Below are positions 16,499 to 25,236 of a stretch of DNA of 25,237 nucleotides, piece after piece. The position numbers and the translations under genes were made by a program. The stretch covers positions 1-25,237 of the forward strand of contig CAZHRW010000210.1 in NCBI GenBank assembly GCA_964535025.1, in the 5' to 3' direction. The notes under the pieces are model-generated. The model was not told the DNA's origin and did not search any database. It worked only from the letters and a program-made list of their open reading frames with translations. Origin of the DNA: JAAYZK01 sp964535025 (GTDB taxonomy: Bacteria; Planctomycetota; Phycisphaerae; SM23-33; FEN-1343). How positions within the stretch are numbered: the stretch's first letter is position 1; each line of letters begins with the position of its first letter.

Positions 16499-17776
16499 AT
16501 GTTTGCTTACCCCAACGACCAGCAGATTACCGAAGCCTATGCTCAGGCGAAAGACCGTTACGCCCAGTGGGGCGTCGATGCCGACCAGGCCGTCGACCAG
16601 CTCAAGCGGATCCCCATCAGCCTGCACTGCTGGCAGGCCGACGACGTGGGCGGGTTCGAGACGACCGAAGGCCTGACCGGCGGCGGCATCATGGCCACCG
16701 GGGGCCATCCCGGCAAGGCGACCACGCCCGACGAGCTGCGCGCCGACATCGAGAAGGTCCTCACCCTGCTGCCCGGCTCGCACCGGCTGAACCTCCACGC
16801 CATTTATGCCGACACCGGCGGGACCGTGGTCGACCGCGACACACTGCAGCCGAAGCACTTCGCCTCGTGGATCGACTGGGCCAAGGCCAATAAGCTCGGC
16901 ATGGACTTCAACGGGACGTTCTTCTCGCACCCCAAGGCTGCCGACGGCTTCACGCTGGCGCACGTCGACCCGGCCATCCGCCGGTTCTGGATCGACCACG
17001 CCATCGCCTGCCGGAAGATCGGCGAGGCCATGGGCCGCGAGCTGGGCACGCCGGCGGTGGTCAACGTGTGGATCCCGGACGGCTTCAAGGACATCCCCGT
17101 CGACCGCTGCGGCGCCCGCGCCCGCCTGCGGGACGCGCTGGACGCCGTCTTCGACGAGAAGCTCGACACCGCCTGCGAGCTGGACGCCGTCGAGAGCAAG
17201 CTGTTCGGCCTGGGGTCGGAAAGCTGCGTGATCGGCTCGCACGAGGTCTACATGGGCTACAGCCTCAGCCGCAACATCCTGTTGTGCCTGGACGCCGGGC
17301 ATTTCCATCCGACCGAGGTGATCTCCGACAAGATCTCCTCGGCGCTGCTGTTCCTCGACGAGATCCTTCTGCACGTCAGCCGTCCGGTCCGCTGGGACAG
17401 CGACCACGTGGTGATTCTCGACGACGAGCTCCGCAAGATCGCCCAGGAGATCGTCCGCAACGACTTCCTCGCCCGCGTCCACATCGGGCTGGACTTCTTC
17501 GACGCCTCGATCAACCGCGTCGCCGCCTACGCCATCGGCACCCGCGCGATGCAGAAGGCCCTCCTGGCCGCCCTGCTGGAACCGACGGAGATGCTGCGCA
17601 CGATGGAAAACGACGGTAACTACACCGACCGTCTGGCCCTGCTCGAAGAGCTCAAGACCTTCCCCCTCGGCGCCGTCTGGGACTACGCGTGCCTGTCCAG
17701 CGACGTGCCCGCCGGGGCGGCCTGGCTCAACGAGGTGCACCAGTACGAGCAGGATGTGCTGAGCAAGCGGGGGTAG
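16499..17776 (+). CDS. rhaA: L-rhamnose isomerase
   Basis: 425 residues, close to the 419 of E. coli RhaA. It interconverts L-rhamnose and L-rhamnulose, using Mn or a similar metal, in the cytoplasm. The metal and catalytic residues match E. coli numbering with an offset of two: Glu232 in VESKLF, Asp265 in CLDAGHFHP, His292, Asp300 and Asp302 in RWDSDH, and Asp332 in GLDFFDASINR. AGGAG (16488-16492) fixes the ATG. No rhamnulokinase (RhaB) or rhamnulose-1-phosphate aldolase (RhaD) adjoins it. Its stop is 4 nt from the convergent larA stop. It belongs with the flanking lactate genes in a proposed deoxysugar-to-lactate route. Confidence 0.96.
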   Translation: MFAYPNDQQITEAYAQAKDRYAQWGVDADQAVDQLKRIPISLHCWQADDVGGFETTEGLTGGGIMATGGHPGKATTPDELRADIEKVLTLLPGSHRLNLHAIYADTGGTVVDRDTLQPKHFASWIDWAKANKLGMDFNGTFFSHPKAADGFTLAHVDPAIRRFWIDHAIACRKIGEAMGRELGTPAVVNVWIPDGFKDIPVDRCGARARLRDALDAVFDEKLDTACELDAVESKLFGLGSESCVIGSHEVYMGYSLSRNILLCLDAGHFHPTEVISDKISSALLFLDEILLHVSRPVRWDSDHVVILDDELRKIAQEIVRNDFLARVHIGLDFFDASINRVAAYAIGTRAMQKALLAALLEPTEMLRTMENDGNYTDRLALLEELKTFPLGAVWDYACLSSDVPAGAAWLNEVHQYEQDVLSKRG

Positions 17777-17780
17777 GACG

Positions 17781-19076
17781 TCACGCCCGCAGCATCGTAT
17801 ACGGCCCCTCCGGAATCACGGCCACGCGGGCGTGGGGGTGGGCGGCGAGGTACGCATCAATGGCGCGTTGGGCGCGGGCGACGGCCGGGCCGTCGCCGTC
17901 GAGCGGCGTGACGGCCAGGTGTCGCTGGGTGGCCGCGTCGATGCCGTCCGAGGCGAACCAGAGGTTCGCCGGGCCGATCCGCTCCAGGACGCGCCCCTGC
18001 ATCTGGTATTCCCACTGGTCGAGGGCCGTGCGGGTCGCGTCGGCGGCGATGTCGGCGAGGAACCGACGCCAGTCGCCGGCGTAGCGGAGCATCAGGTCGG
18101 TGTACGCCCGGGAGCCCACGCCGTCAGCGCAGCGGCTGACCTGCAGCAGCGTCGAGCCTTCGGCCACCGCCGGCAGGGCGGTCACCATGCCCTTGACGGT
18201 CTGGTAGAACGTCGCATCCAGCGGCGCGCCCCCGCCGGAGGTGATCACCAGGTCGAAAGGTCCGTCCGCGCGGGCGGTCGTCCACCGCGCTACCGCCTCG
18301 CAGCCGACGGCGTGGGCCCCTTCGAGGTCCCCGCAGTAGATCCCCGCGATTCGCCCCTCGGCGGTCACGGCGACGTTGAACAGGAAGTCCACCCCCACCG
18401 TCCGCGCCACCGCCAGGGCGATCGCGTGGCAGGGATTGCCCGCGAGGTTGCCCTCCCGAGCCGCGGGGTCGGCCAGCGTGGCATACCCGTGAAACCGTTG
18501 GACCGTCTGCAGATCCACCAGCGCCGGACAGACGCCCTTCCGCCCGCCGGAGAAGCCCGCCATGAAGTGCGGCTCGATGAAGCCCGTCACGATGCGGAAG
18601 TCCGCTTCGGCAAAACGACGGCACACCCGCACCGGCGGGTCGTCGGTTACCGTCGTCAGCGTCGTCGCGTCGTCGGCCCGGTGGTCGATTACCTCGACGC
18701 GGCCGAGCACGCCGGGCCCCACCAGCTTCTTATGCTCGGCCGGCGTGCTGGGCCGGTGCATGCCCGTGCCGACGATGATGACGATGTCGCCATCGGCGAT
18801 CCCGGCACGGTTGATCGTCTCCAGCAGCAGCGGCAGGAAGTCGGCGTTCGGAACCGGACGCGTGATGTCGGAGATCGTGATCGCCACCGTTCGCGGCCTG
18901 CGGGCCGTCAGCAGGTCCGCCAGCGGCGGCGACGCGACGGGATCGGCCAGGGCGGCGCGGATCGCGTCGTCGACCGGTTCGGCCGCCGGCGGATGCCGTC
19001 CCGTCAGCACCGTCGCGTCGGCGGGCACGCGGAGCGCCATGCCCTCGGTGCCGTAGGCCATGCGGACGGTTCTCAT
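17781..19076 (-). CDS. larA: LarA-family nickel-pincer racemase, probably lactate racemase
   Basis: 431 residues, usual LarA length. LarA interconverts D- and L-lactate using a nickel-pincer nucleotide bound to a lysine. Comparison with Lactiplantibacillus LarA shows every key residue: Arg73 in SDITRP, His107 in GTGMHRPSTPAE, His170 in EPHFMAG, cofactor Lys180 in GGRK, His196 in FHGY, Tyr291 and Gln292 with Lys295 in YQTVK, and Trp355 in QWEYQ. ATG 19076 follows GAGG by about 12 nt. The longer upstream frame runs into glcD and is rejected. The cofactor-building genes larB, larC and larE are not in the window. It is the last gene of the etfB-etfA-glcD operon, which favours lactate as substrate. 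Other 2-hydroxyacids remain possible, since the LarA superfamily is broader. Confidence 0.9.
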   Translation of the reverse strand: MRTVRMAYGTEGMALRVPADATVLTGRHPPAAEPVDDAIRAALADPVASPPLADLLTARRPRTVAITISDITRPVPNADFLPLLLETINRAGIADGDIVIIVGTGMHRPSTPAEHKKLVGPGVLGRVEVIDHRADDATTLTTVTDDPPVRVCRRFAEADFRIVTGFIEPHFMAGFSGGRKGVCPALVDLQTVQRFHGYATLADPAAREGNLAGNPCHAIALAVARTVGVDFLFNVAVTAEGRIAGIYCGDLEGAHAVGCEAVARWTTARADGPFDLVITSGGGAPLDATFYQTVKGMVTALPAVAEGSTLLQVSRCADGVGSRAYTDLMLRYAGDWRRFLADIAADATRTALDQWEYQMQGRVLERIGPANLWFASDGIDAATQRHLAVTPLDGDGPAVARAQRAIDAYLAAHPHARVAVIPEGPYTMLRA

Positions 19077-19101
19077 TGCGGTCTTTCCTCGCGTTCGACG
19101 G

Positions 19102-19137
19102 GTCGGACAGGTCGGACAAGTCAGACAGGTCCGACGG
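19102..19137. repeat. Nonamer tandem repeat, four units
   Basis: Four consecutive 9-nt units: GTCGGACAG, GTCGGACAA, GTCAGACAG, GTCCGACGG. The array fills almost half of the gap between glcD and larA within the operon and would be transcribed in their mRNA. Confidence 0.75.
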
Positions 19138-19156
19138 CAACCAGACGGCAGGCGAG

Positions 19157-20584
<1,428 letters not shown>

Positions 20585-20659
20585 GTCGTCTTTCTCCGCG
20601 GCCCCGCGGCGACAACGGTGAAGCGCGAAGCTGGCAATTCGGCCGTCAGATCTCCGCGC

Positions 20660-21679
20660 TCACGGTTCGCGCCTCTCATCCTTGTCCCTGGTCGCGTCCT
20701 TGAGCTTCTCCGTCAGCACCGGCACGACCTGGAACAGGTCGCCGACGATGCCGAGCTCGCTGATGCGGAAGATCGGCGCCTCGGGGTCCTCGTTGACGGC
20801 GATGATCGTTTCGGACGTCTGCATGCCGGCCATGTGCTGGACGGACCCCGACAGGCCGATTCCGATGTAAAGCTTGGGCGTGATCGTCTTGCCCGACAGG
20901 CCGATCTGGTGGGGATAGCTCATCCAGCCGCGATCCACCACGTCGCGGGTCGCGCCGACGGCCGCGTCGAGCGTCGCGGCGAGCTTTTCGATCAGCGGGA
21001 GGTTCTCGGCCTTCTTGATGCCGCGGCCGACCGCGACGACGTGATCGGCGTCCTGGATCGTGTGCTCGTCGGTATTGGCGACGAAGTCGACCCGCTTGAC
21101 GCGGCTGGTCAGCAGGGCCGCGTCGGGCGTGCGCCGGACGATCTCGCCGGTCCGCCCTTCCACGGGCGGCGCCGGGCGGGTCGAGCGCGGGCGAACCGTG
21201 GCCATCTGCGGCCGATGATTGGGCGTCTTGATCGTCGCCAGGATGTTGCCGCCGATGGCCGGGCGGGTCTGCAGCAGGTTGCCGGTCTCGGCCTCGATGT
21301 CCAGCACCGTACAGTCGGCGGTAAGCCCGGCGCCGGCCCGGACGGCCACGTACGGCATCAGCGTCCGGCCGGTCGAGGTGGCGCCGGCGATGACGATCTC
21401 GGGCTTGTACTCGGCCAGCACCTCCAGCATACACGCGCCATAGGGCTCGGGCAGGAACTCGGCCAGCTCGGGCGCCTCGGTGGCCACGACGCGGTCGGCG
21501 CCGCGGTCGATCAGCCCCTGCAGGTCGCCGTCGTTGATCGCGTGGCCGAACACCATCGCGGTCAGGCTCGTGGCCCGCTTGTCGGCCAGTTCGCGGCCGC
21601 GGGTGAGCAGTTCGTGGCTGATCCGCGTGATCCGCCCGCCGGACTGCTCGGCGAGAATCCATACGCCCTGGTGATCCAT
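20660..21679 (-). CDS. etfA: Electron transfer flavoprotein alpha subunit
   Basis: 339 residues. The C-terminal FAD domain is clear: GRG (218-220), TRDVVDRGW (244-252), HQIGLSGKTI (257-266), GLSGSVQHMAGM (275-286) and NEDPEAPIF (296-304). The N-terminal half is the Rossmann-like domain that packs against EtfB. There is no ferredoxin-like N-terminal extension, in contrast to some Etf alpha subunits of clostridial complexes. ATG 21679 lies 2 nt after the etfB stop, so the two subunits are translationally linked. It forms a heterodimer with EtfB and accepts electrons from the GlcD-type dehydrogenase. The gap to glcD is 75 nt. Confidence 0.95.
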   Translation of the reverse strand: MDHQGVWILAEQSGGRITRISHELLTRGRELADKRATSLTAMVFGHAINDGDLQGLIDRGADRVVATEAPELAEFLPEPYGACMLEVLAEYKPEIVIAGATSTGRTLMPYVAVRAGAGLTADCTVLDIEAETGNLLQTRPAIGGNILATIKTPNHRPQMATVRPRSTRPAPPVEGRTGEIVRRTPDAALLTSRVKRVDFVANTDEHTIQDADHVVAVGRGIKKAENLPLIEKLAATLDAAVGATRDVVDRGWMSYPHQIGLSGKTITPKLYIGIGLSGSVQHMAGMQTSETIIAVNEDPEAPIFRISELGIVGDLFQVVPVLTEKLKDATRDKDERREP

Positions 21680-21681
21680 GG

Positions 21682-22488
21682 TCAAATCAACTCCCGTTGC
21701 TGGAGGAACGCCACCACCCGATCGGCCGCCGCGGCCGCCGACTGTTCGTCGGAGGCGGTGAGCGTTTCGCACGTGCGGGCCACCTTCGGTCGGAAGATCT
21801 TCACCACTCGCGTCGGCGAGCCGGCCAGGCCCAGCTTGTCGGCGTCCACGTCGAGGTCGTCGACGGACCAGACCGGCAGGTCCATCGCCTTGGCCCGCTG
21901 CTTGCCCCGCAGCGTCGGCAGGCGGGGATCGGAGGCCTCCTTGACCACCGTCAGCACCGCCGGGAGCTGCACGTCGAGCACCTCGTAGCCGTCCTCGACC
22001 AGCCGGTGCACGCGGGCGACGCCGTCGCGGACGCCTTCGAGTTTGCTGACGTAGCTGACGACCGGCAGTCCGAGGAAGGCCGCCACGCCCGGGCCCACCT
22101 GGCCGGTATCGCCGTCGGTGGCGCGCTCGCCGCAGAGCACCAGGTCGAACCCGCCGAGCTTCTCGATGGCCGACTTGAGCACGTAGGCGGTCGCCCAGGT
22201 GTCCGCGCCGGCGAAACGCTTGTCGGAGATCAGCACGCCGCGACTGATGCCCATCGAAACCGCTTCCTTCAGGGCCTTGGCCGCCTTGGGTGGACCCATC
22301 GAGATCGCAACCGTCTCATGGTCGCCGTCGCCGGCCTGCTCGCACAGGCGGATGGCCAGCTCGATGGCGTACAGGTCCAGCGGGTTGACGATCGCCTCGA
22401 CGCCCTCGCGCACCATGGTCCCGGTTTCGGGGTCCATCTTCACGGCGCTGGTCTCGGGCACTTGCTTGATCGGAACGATGATTCGCAT
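21682..22488 (-). CDS. etfB: Electron transfer flavoprotein beta subunit, bifurcating-type signature
   Basis: 268 residues. It begins MRIIVPIKQVPET, standard for EtfB. The nucleotide-binding loop reads ATDGDTGQVGPG (123-134). DGDT-x-QVGP is the form seen in Etf proteins that bind FAD in EtfB and bifurcate or confurcate electrons. AMP-binding housekeeping Etf has a DDD/CNQT-type loop instead. The EtfB FAD could therefore let lactate oxidation, which is uphill with NAD+, be driven by reduced ferredoxin, as in A. woodii. The start ATG 22488 has AAGGTGG 9 nt upstream. The longer frame upstream crosses the promoter. It is the first gene of the operon. Confidence 0.94.
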   Translation of the reverse strand: MRIIVPIKQVPETSAVKMDPETGTMVREGVEAIVNPLDLYAIELAIRLCEQAGDGDHETVAISMGPPKAAKALKEAVSMGISRGVLISDKRFAGADTWATAYVLKSAIEKLGGFDLVLCGERATDGDTGQVGPGVAAFLGLPVVSYVSKLEGVRDGVARVHRLVEDGYEVLDVQLPAVLTVVKEASDPRLPTLRGKQRAKAMDLPVWSVDDLDVDADKLGLAGSPTRVVKIFRPKVARTCETLTASDEQSAAAAADRVVAFLQQRELI

Positions 22489-22531
22489 GTCGGTTGTCCA
22501 CCTTCTCGACCGCACGGGTGCGAAAAAATGC

Positions 22532-22560
22532 ATGATAGACAAACGGCCCGCGCCGGTCAA
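22532..22560 (-). promoter_or_regulatory. Promoter of the etfB-etfA-glcD-larA operon
   Basis: On the minus strand TTGACC (22560-22555) and TATCAT (22537-22532) are separated by 17 nt, about 44 nt upstream of etfB. It is the only good promoter seen for the four genes. Confidence 0.65.
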
Positions 22561-22579
22561 CACCGCGCGGCGCCGACCC

Positions 22580-22608
22580 TTGCCCCAGGGCGCCCCAACC
22601 GCTATCCT
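22580..22608 (+). promoter_or_regulatory. Likely promoter of the fucose-isomerase-family gene
   Basis: TTGCCC (22580-22585) and TATCCT (22603-22608) are separated by 17 nt, giving a leader of about 55 nt. It lies back to back with the operon promoter, the two -35 hexamers being 19 nt apart, so one regulator could control both. Confidence 0.45.
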
Positions 22609-22669
22609 TGGCCGCGTTGACGTGCATCTTGGGATCGACATTGAACTTTCGGGAACGGAAGGTGCAACC

Positions 22670-24388
22670 ATGGCCGGTGCGATGGAACTGGGGACCGAGG
22701 CGACAACCGGGCCGTCCACGATGACCTTCGGCGTCTGTGCGGCGTGTGATCCACGGGTCGACGAGCCCTCGCGACAGCGGGTGGTCAACATCGTCAAACG
22801 GATCGCCGGCGTGATCGCCGACCGCGTCCGCATGCCGGACGGCTCGCCGGTAAGCGTGGCCTATGCGCCGCTGCTGATCGACACCGAAAAGCAGGCCGAC
22901 GTCGTCGCCCGTCAGTTCCGCGCCGCCGGCGTCGAGGCGGTGGTGTGCTGCCCGGATACGTGGGCGTTTCCCCAGCTGACCATGATGAGCCTGCTGAGCC
23001 AGTTGCCCGACCGCACGCCGGTCAACTTCACCGTCGGCAACAGTGCGCCCAAGCCCGGGGTGGTCTACGCCCACGCTGTCAACGGCGCCCTGGCCCAGAC
23101 CGGACGGCTGACGCACCTGAACGTCGGCAACTGGCCCGACACCGGCAGCGACCCGGCCCCTTCCAAGGCGACCGTCACCGCCCTGGTCGACTGGTGCTAT
23201 GCCGCGCTGACCTACGCGGGCCTGCGGGGACGGCGGGTGGTGGTCTTCGGCCACGATTCGATGGGCATGGAGACGGCCCTGGCCCACATCATGCCCACCC
23301 GCGAGACGTTCGGCATCGAGATCGCACGGCTGGACATGAAACTGCTGGTCGATCGGCTGACCCAGGGCGCCTTCGACGCGGCGGAGCGCAAGGCGCTGCG
23401 GGCGTGGCTGGCCGAGCACCTCGGCGACCGGATCGCCCTGGCCGACGCGGGGGCCTCCGAGCGGTTCGACCAGGGTCTGGCGCTGTACCTGATCATGCGG
23501 GACCTGATGGCCGAGGTGAACGCCGTCGGCGGCGGGTTCATGAACCAGCTCGAGTGGGGCAGCGACCGGCGCGGCACGCCGCTGCCGATCGCCGACGCCG
23601 CCGAGTCGCTGTTCAACAGCACCTTCGACCACACGGGGGCCAAGCCCGTCCTGCCGTTCGCCACCGAGGCCGACGTGCAGGGATTGTTGACGATGCTGGT
23701 GTGCACGTGGCTGTCGGGCGGTAATCCACCGCTTTTCATGGACTTCCGCAAGGTTTGGGAGCCGGGCGAGGTGATGGCCCTGGCCCGCGAGGTCGGCGTG
23801 CCCGCCGCCAGCAAGGACCTGTGGGCCGTCAAGGGCTTCGTCGACGGCGACAACAGCGGCTCGGCGTCGTTCAACTGGGCGGGTCGGCCCGGCGAGACGC
23901 CCGAGCGCCTGCTGGAGCGGATCAGCATGCCTCCGGCCGATCCGGGCTACTTCCCCGGCGGGGGCAACTCCGTGACGTTCATCACCCCCGGCGGCATCGA
24001 GGGGATCGCCTCCCGCCTGGCCTACAGCCACCTGACCGGGATGTTCTCGCTGATCTGGGACGAGGCGGTCACCGTCGACCTGCCCGAGGCCCTCGCCGCC
24101 GCCGTCGCCGCCAGTTCCACGCCCGACTGGCCCCACACGTGGGTGACGCCCAAGTACGCCACCATGGCCGAGTACAAGCAATACGCCCCGGCCAACCACT
24201 TCCACATGACCTGGGATCTGCCCGTGGCGCGCCTGCAGTACTGGATGGACCTGGCCAACGTCCTCTCGGTGGCCCCCTGGACCGCACGGCCGGACCGCGT
24301 GGACGGCACCGACCGGCCGCAGCCGCTCCTGCACCTGATCAACGGCGGCGAAACCGTCGCCAAGATGAAGCGAGCCGGACGCCTGTAG
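22670..24388 (+). CDS. L-fucose/L-arabinose isomerase-family protein
   Basis: 572 residues, near the 591 of E. coli FucI and recognisably homologous along its length (FGHDSMGMETALAHIM at 193-208; NSTFDHTGAKP at 316-326; WPHTWV near 487-492). Metal ligands are kept: Glu312 in DAAESL and Asp335 in ATEADVQG, the same 23-24 spacing as Glu337/Asp361 of FucI, with a candidate His510 in ANHFH. It should be a Mn-dependent aldose-ketose isomerase. However, the N-terminal GIRP motif holding substrate-contacting Arg16 of FucI is GVCA here (Cys23), so L-fucose itself is not certain. ATG 22670 has GGAAGG 7 nt upstream. The longer upstream frame is antisense to etfB. It is divergent from the lactate operon. 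Confidence 0.88.
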   Translation: MAGAMELGTEATTGPSTMTFGVCAACDPRVDEPSRQRVVNIVKRIAGVIADRVRMPDGSPVSVAYAPLLIDTEKQADVVARQFRAAGVEAVVCCPDTWAFPQLTMMSLLSQLPDRTPVNFTVGNSAPKPGVVYAHAVNGALAQTGRLTHLNVGNWPDTGSDPAPSKATVTALVDWCYAALTYAGLRGRRVVVFGHDSMGMETALAHIMPTRETFGIEIARLDMKLLVDRLTQGAFDAAERKALRAWLAEHLGDRIALADAGASERFDQGLALYLIMRDLMAEVNAVGGGFMNQLEWGSDRRGTPLPIADAAESLFNSTFDHTGAKPVLPFATEADVQGLLTMLVCTWLSGGNPPLFMDFRKVWEPGEVMALAREVGVPAASKDLWAVKGFVDGDNSGSASFNWAGRPGETPERLLERISMPPADPGYFPGGGNSVTFITPGGIEGIASRLAYSHLTGMFSLIWDEAVTVDLPEALAAAVAASSTPDWPHTWVTPKYATMAEYKQYAPANHFHMTWDLPVARLQYWMDLANVLSVAPWTARPDRVDGTDRPQPLLHLINGGETVAKMKRAGRL

Positions 24389-24406
24389 GGCGCTGCCCTG
24401 AAAATC

Positions 24407-24580
24407 CGAAATTCGAAGCACGAAATACGAAACAAACTCGAAACAGCTCAAACAGGAGAACGGACAAACGTAAACGGCAAAACGACAACCCCCAAAAAGC
24501 ATCCAACGATGGGGCCGTTTCTCCGTGTGCCTTCTTGTCCGTTTGAGAGTCATTTCGCGTTTCGTGCTTCGAGTTTGAGT
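24407..24580. repeat. Low-GC element with nested inverted repeats
   Basis: The outer arms CGAAGCACGAAA (24414-24425) and TTTCGTGCTTCG (24560-24571) are perfect 12-bp inverted repeats, extending imperfectly to about 23 bp. Inner arms AACGGACAA (24459-24467) and TTGTCCGTT (24535-24543) also pair. AAACTCGAA (24434) pairs with TTCGAGTTT (24568), and CTCAAAC (24447) with GTTTGAG (24541), as alternative pairings. The element is far richer in A and T than its surroundings. Conceptual translation gives peptides such as FRASNFGF that I recall as recurring spurious annotations in planctomycete genomes, consistent with a dispersed non-coding repeat. Confidence 0.7.
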
Positions 24581-24612
24581 TTTGCCGGCCACGGCCCGCG
24601 GCTGGAAAAGCG

Positions 24613-24641
24613 CGGACCTGGGGGGACGTCCGTGGTAGGAT
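24613..24641 (+). promoter_or_regulatory. Possible promoter of the frameshifted terminal gene
   Basis: CGGACC (24613-24618) and TAGGAT (24636-24641) are separated by 17 nt. The -10 is identical to that of the gene at 3056. Confidence 0.4.
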
Positions 24642-24694
24642 GGCGGCGTGAGCCGTGACGTTTCCGATCCCGTCAGCGATGCGGAGGGACAACC

Positions 24695-25236
24695 ATGCGA
24701 CCTTCGGAAGACCGTCTGCGGACCGAGTTAGGCCGGGAGGCCCGGCGTATCATGATCGACGCCGACGCCGGGGTGCGTCTGCTGTGGCGCCGGGCCCGTC
24801 AGTGGGACGGGCGCGCGACCCGCCAGGCGTGGCTGACGGCCTTCCTGGCCGGTGGCTCGGGGGCGGGTCGGTCCTCGCGGGGCGGTTGGACGTGGCGGTC
24901 GGCCTGGCGGCCCTGGCGGCCCTCGGGGGTATCGTCACGGCCGCCCGCAAGGCCCGCCTGCACGCCGAGCAGGCCCGGGCCGCCGCAGCGGAGTACGCCT
25001 GCCTGCGGGACGATGCGCGGATGTACCACAACCTTTCGCTCAGCCGTCCCGACGCGAGCGGCGAACGGCTGCTGGCGATGCTCCGGCGTCTCACCGAGCG
25101 GCGCGACAACCTTCGCCGTCTCTGCCCGACACCGCCGCAGGCGGAACCCCTCGACGAGCCCGCCGAGCCGTCCGCCGCCGAACCGTCGGGCTTCCAGGTC
25201 GATCGGCTCGGCAACGCCTACCGCAAGGCCCAGTAG
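24695..25236 (+). pseudogene. Small hypothetical membrane protein gene with a frameshift
   Basis: ATG 24695 has an excellent GGAGGG (24683-24688) 6 nt upstream. Its frame gives MRPSEDRLRTELGREARRI and reads as a plausible protein to about 24855 (WLTAFLAGGS), then turns into low-complexity Arg/Pro/Ser sequence with no stop. The sensible reading continues in another frame from about 24865: LAGRLDVAVGLAALAALGGIVTA (a likely membrane segment), a helical part around AEQARAAAAEYACLRDDARM, and an end at TAG 25236 after DRLGNAYRKAQ. Restoring one base near the G5 run at 24857-24861 would join both parts into about 180 residues. It may be a real frameshift, programmed slippage or a sequencing error. 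Function unknown. Confidence 0.65.

Larger units (their letters stand above)
24389..24694. other. Intergenic region with low-GC repeat and a promoter
   Basis: About 306 nt with no credible gene. It contains the low-GC palindromic repeat element (24407-24580), then a likely promoter CGGACC-17 nt-TAGGAT (24613-24641) for the gene starting at 24695. Open frames seen here come from the repeat and are not treated as genes. Confidence 0.7.

Noticed and set aside
22199..22669. N-terminal extension of the fucose-isomerase-family protein
   Set aside because: It is antisense to etfB and crosses two promoters. ATG 22670 has a proper ribosome binding site.
24339..24692. Minus-strand 117-codon open frame over the low-GC repeat
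   Set aside because: It is made mostly of the repeat element, with no ribosome binding site or domain. Peptides of this kind are known annotation artefacts.
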